Assembly: GCF_002234675.1 (NCBI RefSeq)
Contig: NC_019859.2
Coordinates: 30,847,434-30,911,433, forward strand
From: Oryzias latipes
Lineage: Eukaryota; Chordata; Actinopteri; Beloniformes; Adrianichthyidae
Direction: 5' to 3'
Length of the DNA stretch: 64,000 nucleotides
The notes beneath the pieces are model-generated. The model was not told the DNA's origin. It was given only the letters and a program-made list of their open reading frames with translations, and did no database searches. Positions 51,501 to 63,500 of the stretch are shown here, one piece after another. The position numbers were made by a program, and so were the translations under genes. Position 1 is the first letter of the stretch. Each line of letters opens with the position of its first letter.

Positions 51501-54500
51501 GGACAAAAACAAGCGGTAAGAAGTCGAGGTCGGTGCTGGTGGTCAGGTTACTGTGTCAAGGCGCCGCACCACATAAAAAATAGTCAGCTTTTTGTAAAAA
51601 TCTAAAATGCGAAAAAACAACAATAAAGTACTAAAAACTGATAGAATATTTATTTCTTTTGCAAGTGACTATGGTATAAGCAAGATAATGGCCTTTGAGG
51701 TGTTCATTACCGGAAATGTACGCACTTCGCTGAAGAAACCGTCCCCCATGTGCGTTCATTTCAGTTTCACGTCAAAAAAAGAACAATTCCAGGAACAAAA
51801 ACCAAGAGAGCTGGTTTTCTCGTGATCTCCATCCGTCTAAGAGCAGAGCTGAGCTTTTTCTCCTAACTATTGTTCTTTCAAAGATCCTGGCTTTTTCCAA
51901 GTCTCTCAGATCTCCTCCGCATTTCCCTCCTGCACGCTCTTGCGTCTCTGTTCACCTGACTGTTCCTCTCGACCTTTGAACCCACTGATCCCTAAACTCC
52001 AGCTTCACCCCCTCTTTTGTAATCCACACAAAACTCATTTGTTTTAGACTGCTCTCAACCCATCACAAATATGTCTCATTTCCTCTACATTTTTGCATAT
52101 TGTTATTGAACTTTTTCTGTATTTGAACATAACTTTTACTCTGTTGCTGAGTGTCAGAAAGAGTGCATGTAAACTGGCCACAGCTTTTCCTGGGTCTGGT
52201 TCTGCTGGAGGGAGCTTTTCCTCGGTAATACACAAAAAACATTTGGGTGGAATTTGTTGGTCATTTATCAAGCCGTTAAAAAAAACAGTAAGACAATCTG
52301 GCTTTATTGGAAAAAGCTTTTCAGAGTTATAATGATGAGAAATGTTTGGAATGAAGTGGACACTTGTTACCAACTTGGCTCAGTTTTCCGTTTTTTGTTG
52401 AGCAGAATTTTAGTTGAGTTTCCTAGTTGAACCGATGCCTTTTAAATGAGCTCAAATTGAAATAAAATGTTTATAATTATGAAACAGTTAAAGCACACCG
52501 TCATCATTAACAGCAAAAATACCGTAAACTGGGGTGAAATGTGCCTGGCATCTCTCTTATACAACCCTCTGCTTTGCACACAGATTCTCTTAAGATCAAT
52601 AAGTGCCTTCTTTCATATCATCAGTCAGATCTAGAGCATGAACAGCTGGAATTCTTCACTGTCAGCTAACAAACGGAACCAATACCTGTCCAGTTTGAGC
52701 TGAGGAGGAGCCACTCTGCTGTATCTGAATGGGAAGTTGCAGTTTGATGTGCTGTGGCAGAGAGCCTCCACTCTGCTGGGCCTGCAACTGGGCCAGTACC
52801 TGCTCAGACAAAAGCCCGACTCAGCACACAGGCCAACGGGGCGGATGATCGCCGGGCGTCTGGTAAATTCTCACCTGCACTGGCTGCTGCAGTCCGGACA
52901 CGCTGATGAGCTGCGGGGTCTGCTGCAGCTGGGTGGTGCCCTCCTGAGCTTTGACCTGCAGCGAGGTGGGAGACTGGATGGGCATATGAGCATGCGTGGG
53001 AGGGGGTAACTGCCCCTGGGGGTTGACTGAGGATGGAGTGCTGGTGGTGGCAAGAGTAGCTGCCCCCGCTTGGACTGGGGCAGCAGCCTTTTGTGCCGGC
53101 TGGGCTGGGGTTCTGTTGGAAGTGGAGTTTGGCTGGCTGGATGCTAAAGACAGAAAAAGCGGATCGTTTAGAGTCTTTTAAATGTGTTCAACAAAACAGC
53201 AATTTGATTTCTTTCTGATTGTGATGGACGCTTTTTTCTCCCATACCGGCAGATGATGGGGTGAAGAGGAAGCGCTGCACCTGGCCATTGGGCAGTGCTG
53301 CTTGCATGAGTTGCTGGCCAGGTCCAGGAATGACGGTGACGCCGTGAGGTATGACCTGCAGCTGGCCTGTGGTCTGACCCTGGCCCTGAACCATCACCGT
53401 CAGAGCCTGCTGACCACCGACTCCAGTCTGTCGATCCACACCGGAACCACCCTGCTGCTTCTGAGGTCGACAGGAAAGAGAAGAAAGGCTTATAATGCGA
53501 ACTCAACAAGAAGCAAAAAGCATGTAAACAGTGAGGATTTTGTTTCTGTAATGAAAAGCGAGTAAGAAACCAAAGAAATTCACTTTTCTAATGCATTTTA
53601 AATGGACTTGTTTGTGAGGGATTAAACGATTTTGTCTGCAAGATAACATTTCTATAAACTTTAGAAGCTGTTTTTTTTTTAAAAGAAATGTAAAAAAGAT
53701 AAAAGGCACAAAGAGAAAAATCATCAACCAACGTTTGCTTGGTTCTCTTTGTGAGGATAATTAGAAACAATATTTGGAGTCCTCTCAGCTGTGCGTGGCC
53801 CATCTGTATGGCCACCTAAGCAGCTACACTAGCTGCCGTTCTCCAGAAGGCCGACTAACATTTTCCGAAATATTGACAGATATACAGAGTGAGAGTTTTG
53901 CTTGAAGTGTCATTTTCTGCATGCATGATGAGTCCTCGAACATGTGCTCGTCGCTCCTGTTTGCTCAGTCACGCATCGTCACAGATCTGCAGATGCTGAT
54001 TTCTGCTCGTTTCAGATGGCATCACCTGAACAGAACCTGACGGGAGAACCCAGCCTTTCCTCTGTTTTTTTCTCTGATTTTACCATTATTTTCTTTGTTT
54101 TGAACAAATAAAAAAATAACGTTCAAATAAAACTAAATATTTTTGTCCATTTTCTTTGTTTCCAACACAAAGTGTTTTGCTTTCTGCAAGCAGAGTTTTG
54201 TTTTTACAGGGGAGGGATTTGTTTCTTAAAGTCACACATGTAGACAAACACACACACACACACACACATTCATGGAGTCTCCCTCACAAACCTGTGTGAG
54301 TTGTGTGAACTGGGCCAGGCTAAGTTTAACCTGGCCCTGGCTCTGTGCTCGTGGGGTGCCGGGTGGTGTTTGGCCTGCTGCCTGTCCTGCTGCATTGGGG
54401 CTGGCTACACCCTGGCCTGTTACCGTGGTGACAGGGTTTGTAGCAGATATCCCCGTGGAAACCGCCTGTCCGCGGATGATCTGTGTCACTACTTGCTGCC

Positions 54501-57500
54501 CGCCCTGACCTAGAGGAGAAAAAATGTCAACAGTTTAGAGCTGCGTTGAGGCCTGTGTAAACACAGCAGACAGCTTTCGCCGCTCACACGGAGGAAGAGC
54601 CGTTACCTTGTTGCACCACAATAGGTGTACGGATTATGGTCTTTCCCATCTGACCCGTCTGCTGGATAGGGGTTCGGATCATTGTCATGCCTGGACGAAT
54701 CTGACCCCCTCCTGCCAGAACCTGGAGGATGGTTTCATAAAGTTACTAAACTGCAGGAGGCTTAGAACCAGCAGGAGCAAAAACACAGAATAACACTCAT
54801 GACTACACAAGCAATGCCCCTCCCAGGTGTGGATCACACAAACACCATGTTAACAGTCCAAATCTAAAGGGAATGAGGAGAAAAGGCCGGCCTCGGCTGT
54901 ACCTGTTGCTGGGAGCCGGGGGTGTTGGCCTTGATGTTGAGTGTGGAAGTGCGTGGCTGGAATGTGGAGTATGTTTGGGCACTGCCTGCTGTACTGGATG
55001 GGATAATTCCCAACACTTTCTGTTGAACTACCCCTGTAGACATAGCAAGAAGAGACACGCGTGTTAGTGATCAGATCACAGGTGCTGATTGACAAAAGGC
55101 AGCTCACATCAAACCTAAACTGAAGAACTCACATCGAAAGTCGGTGAATTAGCAATAAAAAACAACCATCGAACGCTTTTCTTATAACACGTAGCAGTAC
55201 GTAGCACAATGGAACAGTTGTATGGCCGTCTGGTAATAACACACATCAATCCATTATCTGAGAGCATCTCTCTTTACACTTTTTGATGAGAGCCTTCACA
55301 AATATTAGCTCAGCAGGTTATCAAAGCGTCCGAGGGCTCGCTGAAAGCGCAGCTTGTCCTCCACCAACATGCCCAAATCCATCCTGAATTATGCATGGTT
55401 GACATCTCACTTCTGAGCTTTGAGCTGACAAAGAGGGCATTTGCCGTCTGCGCTCACGAGCTCACGTGAAAGCGACGGAGGGAGGAACTGGAAACGAGCA
55501 GCACCGTGGTTCTGCGGCCGCAACCGAGCAGGTAAACCTATACATCAATGGTTTTCCTCTTCAAACAGAGATGTTAGGCCAGGTCGTAAGGCACACACAT
55601 CAAACACTCTTTTCTATGGAAGGACTGTTTGGACAGGCCGTGGGGTTTGGACTCAAGTGAGTGGAGGCTGCAGAGGCACTCCTCCACTGAAAAAGTCTGG
55701 GAGGGAAAAAAGAGAAAGACGGATTGCTACTATAGAGGACTACCTGTCTGGGAAGCCTCCATCTAAGTAAACTTGTTTTCCTGCCTCACTTCCTTTAGCT
55801 TTTCTAAAACAAACAGGGGTCCTCCAGTCACGCTGCATAAATACACACGTCCAGTAAATTGTCACCCTCTGCCTGAACTTGGATTCTCCTTTACAGAGGC
55901 TCCAAAAGAAAACTCCCTCTGTCCAGCGTTTTTGTTTCCTGCAGCAGGTTATTTTCACAGGACATGAAGAAATGTCAGCTTTGCAGTGTGTTTTCAAACC
56001 GCAGGATTTCCTCTGCATCATGTCTCAGAGTAAGCTGTCGTGTAATTCAACAGCCTCTACATTTAGAAAATAAAAACATGAAATAGATGTCAGTCAACAA
56101 CAGTTTCGGTTCGAACCTTAATTTTTGGGCAGGTTTTGTTTGATATGTTATTTGTGGATTACGGAATAACAAAAACTACATATTTAGACAAATCTCTAAT
56201 TTGCTAATAAGCAAGTAAAAAAGACAAAAATACTTTCAGCTGGCTTCTTCTCCACCGGGTGGACGTGGTAGAACATCAAATAAATCCAAAGGCCTGTTTG
56301 ACACAACGTAAACATACTGCTATGCAGTCGGGAGGCAACAATTGATATTCCCCGTGATTCGGTTCAATGGTGTAACATTTGATTCAGTTTAAAATTGTGA
56401 CATCCATTAGCTGCTGCAGGCAGCGGGCTGTGCTTCCAGCAGACAATCGTCCCACCCACCCATCATGATCAATATCCTATTCTGGATTGATGCCGTCATA
56501 CTACACAATTCCATTCCATTCCATAAACAGAAAACTAAACAAGAAGGATCACCACAGGTAAGTGTGCCAGTGGGAAACATCTCTGATGGTGGTACCAAAC
56601 CAAACCACACACGCTAGGACCAGGGCTGGCCAACCCTGGTCCTCAAGAGCCACAATCCTGCCTGGTTTCCAGCTCTCCTTGACCATCTTCTCCTTATTGG
56701 CAGACTCAAGTGATTCCACATCCTGATTGACTGAACACATCTGGCATAGGTAGTCGGCATCAAGCAGGCCAGGGAGATCTAGAAACCAGTCAGGGTTCAG
56801 GCTCTTGAGGCCCAGTGTTGGTCAGGCCAGAACTAGACCAACACCATCGTGGTGAATGCTCCAGTGGGACCAAACCCTTCTGGAATTCTGGTCTCAATTA
56901 CAGACAAACTGTCACTGCTACCATGTTTCACTGTGTCTTTGTGCTTTACACTGCTCAGTAAGTATTTAGGCATTACATTCTCAGACATAACGGACATGCT
57001 TTCTTGCACACAAGTCAACTATTTTCACAATTTCCAGGTTGTCCTTTTACAAACGCCCTCACACATATATGTATGTTTAATGTACGGATCTGTAGTTCAT
57101 CCTTTATCAAATGTACACGTGTGATGAAATGGCGCCAGTAAGGCTCAGTTGTCTGGGCGTAGGACTGGCGCAGGAAACAAGGGTTTGCTTCCCAGAGGGT
57201 GCAATGAGCTTCATCCAGTGCGGGTCCTTGAGCAACACCCTTCGCGCTGCTGCCTAATTATGTAGCCACAAGGAGGCCCAAGTTTGGGTCGTCCTGTGCT
57301 GGTCCCCAGCCCAGATGAAATGCAGAGTTGTGTCAGGAAGGGGATCCGGCATGAATAAAAAAAAATCTCAGCCAGTGGGAATCAGTGAAAGCTGGATCGC
57401 TGTGGCGACCTCTGAAGCGATAGGCCAAAAGGTGAACATGTGTGATGAAATGCATATTAAGTGAACAAAACAACAGCACAGAGTTCATTTATATATCCTC

Positions 57501-60500
57501 GGTTTTTCTCTGACTTAATAATCACAGTGGCCGTACCTCCTTGCGTCGTCGGTACGTTGACAGTGACGATCTTGCTGTTTGCGGGAAGTGGCAGCTTGGT
57601 GGTTAAAACCTTTCCGCTGCTTGTGGTTCCCGTGATGTGCAGAGTGTGTCCACCAGATGTGGCCACAGCTGCCTCTGTGCCCGCTCCTACCAAAGCAAGC
57701 AAAAACTAAATGAGATCAAGCACGAAAACAATTTTTTTCCTCATCTATCTGTAGTCAAAGTAAAGGAGGATTAAAAGGTTGTAATCATCTGGGATGGAAA
57801 AGCTAAGTCTGCTTCAGTCTAGGTGATTTTTGGTCCATTGCTATCATTTCCTATGATTCCATTAGTAGAACAGCTTTAATAGCAAAAGCTTGTCCAAGTC
57901 AAAACGATCACTGGCATGTTCTTTATTACTTTTCTTTGACATCTAAAATGGTTTTACTACATAACTCAGTGGAGAATGTGACTTTGGTCATATGATTTTC
58001 CTTTTTTTGCTTTATTTTAAGGCAAAAACACATGGGGGGTCCTGCCTCCTGCATGGGCTTAATTACCACTCCGATCAAGCGTTACTAGTGGTTTTTAAAT
58101 TATAATAACGCAGTTTTTAGCCAGAATCTATAATTTTTCTAGGACATAGTTTCTGCAGAGCAGCAGGAGTTCATTAGAAATCTGCCTCCGAGTTGAGGGC
58201 TGGACTGGCTTACACCTCCTCCCACCCCCAACCTAACATCATTGGTGCAACGAAAACGACAAGCAGCCGCACAGTTAGGATCCTGATGTCAGCTCAGACG
58301 GGGAAAAAGAAGACGTTGGTGGATCTATTTGTCTGCAGGTGGATGCATGGGAATGGAGCAGAGCAGGGAGCTTGTAGCCTGCCGACTCTAGCTTCTATGT
58401 CACTGTTACGAACTTTTTCCAACTGCATTTTTCCGTCTGTTCCTGATTTACAACGATTTTAGCAACAAAAAACAAATACTTGGAAATGCAATTTTAAGCG
58501 TAGTTTTCTTTCTACATGTCCTCGTTTGTGAGACAATGCCACAAGAACGCTTAGAAACAAAATTCTCATCAAGTTGGGACTTTAACATGTTTCCATTTAA
58601 AGTAATTCAGTGTCTGAATCCCTGAGAAAAAGTCAATTTCACCTGAATTGGACTAACGTATTTCTCTTTTTTGACTTGTTCTGTGCCGTACCTTGACTGC
58701 TTTGGCCCTGCTTGACCCAGGTGGCAAAAGACTGCTGGAAGTTCTTGTTCTGCTGGAATGTCACAGGAGTGCCAATCTTGGTCGATAGTACCACCTTGGC
58801 ACTGGGGGTGCCCTGGCCTGAAATGGAGCCCAGGATGACTTTGGGCGTGGCAGCAGATAGTGAAGGAGTCCCTGTTGGCGTGGCCGTAACCGAACCGGGC
58901 TTCTGTTCGAGGCGCTTCTGAGACAGAAAACCATGCGTTCAACCCAAAAACGAGTGAGAGTTTCCAGTAAAGGTGAATCCCATTAACTATCAATAGCATT
59001 TTCTACTAGCTACAACTACTACTTGTTGTTTTTAGGAAACTCAAAGTGACACGTTATGATCTAAATTGTGAGACTTGTTGATCCACACTCACTTTGGCCT
59101 GTTCTGCTGCTTGGGCTTTCTCTCTTTCCACCCTGCAAAGTGATAACAAGCTTGAGATAAGCAAATAAAAACATGGCTATAAAGACGGTGAAACTGCACA
59201 TGTCAGGCATCAAAAACACCCAACAATCTGTGGGAGGCACAGAACTGAGGAAATGTGTGATCTGAGGTCAGATAATAAATGTTTTGGCAAATTAAAACCA
59301 GCTTTCAAAAGCATACATCTTCATATGTGGATGAAAACGTTGACAGAGCCCGTGGAGTCAGTGATTCACCCCCTGAATGTCTCTGTCAGCAGTTTGACAT
59401 GTCCGTCCGTAGACTGTAGTGACAAACAGGTATGAGTTACATGTGTTCCCCTTTGACCTTTCTGAGAAGGCTCGGATTTCCCACAGATCCAGCTCCTCTT
59501 CAGCCACCCAGGTTTCAATCACCACCGGTCCAGTCTGTTTGGTGGACTCTGGCTTCTTGGGCCGTAAGGCACTGGAGCGCAGACCTTTCCTTTGAGGGGT
59601 GTGCGTTTCTGAAAAGTGTTTTTAGGAGAATAAAATAAAAAACATTTACAAAAGCTAGTTTTATACCATTTTTCCACAATGAAATAAAAAAAAAAGTATC
59701 CTTTATTTTCCTAGAAAAGCATTTAAATATACCACGGCGTACATACCAAGAAAAAGGTGAATTAAATCTGTAACTCAAGACCTGAAAATCTAGTTTACCT
59801 TTTGGAGTATCAGGCACCCCCAAAGGGCAGATGATTTTGCGGATGCAGTACTCTGAGCGAATCCCGTAGGGTCCCACGTCACGGCGCTTTATGATTTCGG
59901 TGGTGGTGATTTCCGTTTCTGATTGTTCTGAAGCAATATTCAAACAATAAAATGAGCATTTTAAATTTGATACAGTTTTTACAGTTCAAACTGATAAGAC
60001 TGTTATAATCCTTCAGCGGATTTTTTTCTGGCTTCCTCTTCTCGAATGAAGACAAAAGGAAGTTGCTATTTTGGAAAGGGAAGAGTCTACCTGTGCGCGT
60101 GGTGCCAACCGCGGCAGACGGCTTCACGGCCATGTCGTCCCATCTCAGACTGGCCCACAGAAGCCTCAGCATGAGGCTCACGCCGGCCAGAGACTTCACG
60201 GTCTGCAGCCGGTACCTGAGCGCCACAACGCAGCACATTTCAGTCAGACATAGGTCAGGACTCCAGGAAAGAACTAAAAGAATTCAACTGCACAGAGTTA
60301 CAGAAAACACTGTGGGCCAGAGAGGGGAAGACACAAGATATACTGCTTTTGTGGGTTTTCCTTCATACTGGTTTCCACAAAACCATAAGAAGCTTTCATA
60401 CATCCTTTCATGCAGTAATCTGGATGTGGAAGCAATATTATTGCTTGCTGCAAAACATGTCAAACAAGTACTTTCATTCACATAGTTCCAAAATCGTGTT

Positions 60501-63500
60501 ACGTTATTTTCGAATAAACCGATTGGCTGCAATTATCCACCAGTAAATTACTGCAAAAAAGAAAGATGTGCATCCATTCCAGCCAGGAACTGTGGTCTGA
60601 CATCGAATGTTTGTGCTCTGACCTGGTTGCTGAAAACATTTAGAGTATTTACAAAAACAAAATCGTTTGAGCCCGTGTAAGGTTTGGTAGGTTTCTCCCT
60701 TTCCCATGTGGAACCACAGGCGGAAAAGTATGCACTGGTTGCAGGGCTTGGTCAGAACACAAAGTGAACATCATGACACCTCTCTGACCACCAGATGATT
60801 CACGCCTGAGGTCTGCTCCGACCTCAGAGCTCCTTGTGCGACAACGGTCTGGGATCGATCGCCGTACCTCGGGCCAAAGCCACAAATGATGGGGGGGGGA
60901 TACGACAACAGATCAACAATAAATCAGTGCAATATGTGACGTCACATGAAAATCCATGAGGATTTAAAGGTGGCACAAAAAGGGCCTTTAGCTGATTTTT
61001 TTTTAAATGCTGATGTTTATCTTTTATGCTTAAACAACTTTGTGTTCCTTATAGCTTATCGAATGACGTGTTTGCAAAAAAATGGAGAATGACTGAGTTT
61101 CTTTAAAGCACCATTGGTTTGCTAGACTCTAACCAACTTGCAGATGCAACAGGTGAGTCTTTTAAAACAGAAATGTTATGAAAGACGGTCGCACCACAGA
61201 CTGTTTAAATCCTGGTGAATGTGCAAAAACTTCCGAGGAGCATTTAGCAGTGACAAAAACAAAAATACAAAAAAAAATACAAAAAGTGACAAGTCAGGTT
61301 ATAGGTACCAGGTATAAGCATCAGACTGTGCACTTTAAAACAAAGGCAACCATTTACCTCGTCAACATTTGGTCATAAAGATATCAATAAACAGCAGTCT
61401 TTGTGACTGAATGATATTTCTACCATCAGTAACCCTTGTGCTATCCTAGGCATTTTAACATTGGGAGTTGGGTCATCTAGACCCACTAAACAGTGCTCTG
61501 AAGCTTTTTTCTTCAATGATTTGTGATCTTCACTGATGTCCATGGATTACATGAAATCTTTCCACCTTTATCCACCTTTGTCATGGTAGGGAGAACACGT
61601 CAATGTAAGGGTGGGGTCATCTAAGATAGCACAAGGGTAAAACAGGTTAAACAGAAAGAAAAGGTAGTGAACTCGCCTCCACGTGATGCCAAAAGTGGGT
61701 CTGGGAGACGGGTATGGCCAGATGTCCGGCGCAGGCTTGGCGTTGTAGCTGAATATGGGAACTTCCCGTAATCCTCCCCGCCTTGCCAAAACCTTCAAAT
61801 CATCGTGCGGTAGAACGAAAATACTCGTCCGTTTGCTTTTGGTGACAAACTTGCAGTATGAAGGAAGAGCGGTGTCGGAGCGCATCTTCTTGGTGCGGCA
61901 AAATTTGAGAAGGTGCACTCGGCCCTTCGTGGATGACGAGGCCTCGAGGCTCACGGTTACAGACGACACCGAGGTTTTACCTCTTTCAGTGTCTGTCTGA
62001 CTGACAAATGCTGAGAGGGTCTGCTGAGTCAATCTTTTGCTCTGGTTGTGTCCCGACTGGCCATCAAGCCCAGAGGAATAGACTTCAGTCAGAGTTGTTT
62101 TGCTCATGCTAGACAGCGTGGACACTGCTCTTCTCTCGGTTGCAATAACAGGAGGTGCCGATTCTCCAAATGCTTTCAGCTGCACATTGGCCACCCTGGT
62201 TTCTGTAGAGACAACAGTGGTGGTGGTGGTGGTAGAGGTAGTGGTTACCTCGGTGATGACGGCCTCGAACGGCTCTGCCGACTCGCTGTTACTGTTCTCC
62301 TCAGCAAAGCCGTCACTCAAACTGGACTCCTCCGCTGAAAGAACCGGAGATGGAGCCGCTCTGATGACTTTCACCCCCATGACCCCAGGAGTGTGTTTGG
62401 TCTCCACAGGATGAAAAGTTGAAGTGTTGTTGTGCAGCAGAGAGTGATCTCCATCCCTATCGGTGTTGTTTTCCAGCCTCGTCATCTTCAGTGAAGGTTT
62501 GTAATCCGGGTCTGGTGTTGACTCGGCTTCAATGCCAGAAACCCGACGCGGCTCTTCACCTTTGACCTCAGCGCTGTCATTCTGTGAGCCCAGATCTCCA
62601 TTCACCAAGGCCTTTGGCTCTGTGCTTTCCTTCAGCGAGACCACTAGCCTTTGATCGTCAACTGTTTCAATGCTGTTCGTCTTGCAATGAGCCGTGTTGG
62701 AGAGAACGCCGTTATTTGAGCTCGACAAAGAGTTACTCAATGTATTTCCACAAGACAAGCCATCGTTACCATTTACCTGATGGGGAGCAAGAGGTGCCTT
62801 GGAAGTGCCGTCACCCATTGTTCTTTCGCACTTGATGCTCTCTATAGTTTCTTGGGTCTCCTGTGACGATAAGCCATTTTTCTCTGTATCTGAATGCACA
62901 GAACTCAACATTTCTGCATCTGGCTTCAAATGAAAAGAGTCCCGACTGTTTTTTTGGTCAACGATATCTGAGAGCGTCCTTACAGAGTCAGACCCTGAGC
63001 TTTCCATTGGTTCAGCTTTGTTTACATCTGATGCAAAACAAGCTGCCAGTTGGTCTGAAGAGCAATTAGTTGACCCATGAGGCGTCTCCTGCAGACCAGA
63101 AAGTTTCTCTGAACAGTTCGAAGTGGTTTCCTTTGGCCCCGCTGTCCTTTCCACCAAGACCTCCTCCATGTTTTCAGAAGTGGAGGTGATTTTATTCTGT
63201 GGTGAATCAGAACCATCACCTGTACCTGTCATGCAGCAGACTGTGGGCGTGGCCTCAGAAGCAGAAGGCAGACTGTTTGACAGTTCAATTCGACTTTCTT
63301 CTTCTTTCTGTGCTGCACCTGGACTTTTCTCCTTTGCTTTCGCGAGCTGTGCCTGTGCAAGAGTGTGCGGCCTGAGGGGTGACCGCGGTCGAACTGGAGT
63401 GCTCAAACCCGCAGCAGAGCAGGACAAAAGTGGGGTAGGACTTTGCGGTATGGATGCTGATGCTTGCTGTCTTTGTCGTTCCTCGACCGCGCTCTGCTTC

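Larger units (their letters stand above)
55034..57536. other. BPTF intron, 2.5 kb
   Basis: No exon seen. It contains the palindromic repeat at 56625-56822 and the SINE at 57125-57440; the rest is unassigned. Confidence 0.5.

Noticed and set aside
52737-53009. Plus-strand 90-codon ORF
   Set aside because: Antisense shadow of BPTF Q-rich exons.
62048-62414. Overlapping plus-strand ORFs
   Set aside because: Antisense to the Thr/Ser-rich part of the large BPTF exon; the long frames come from codon bias.
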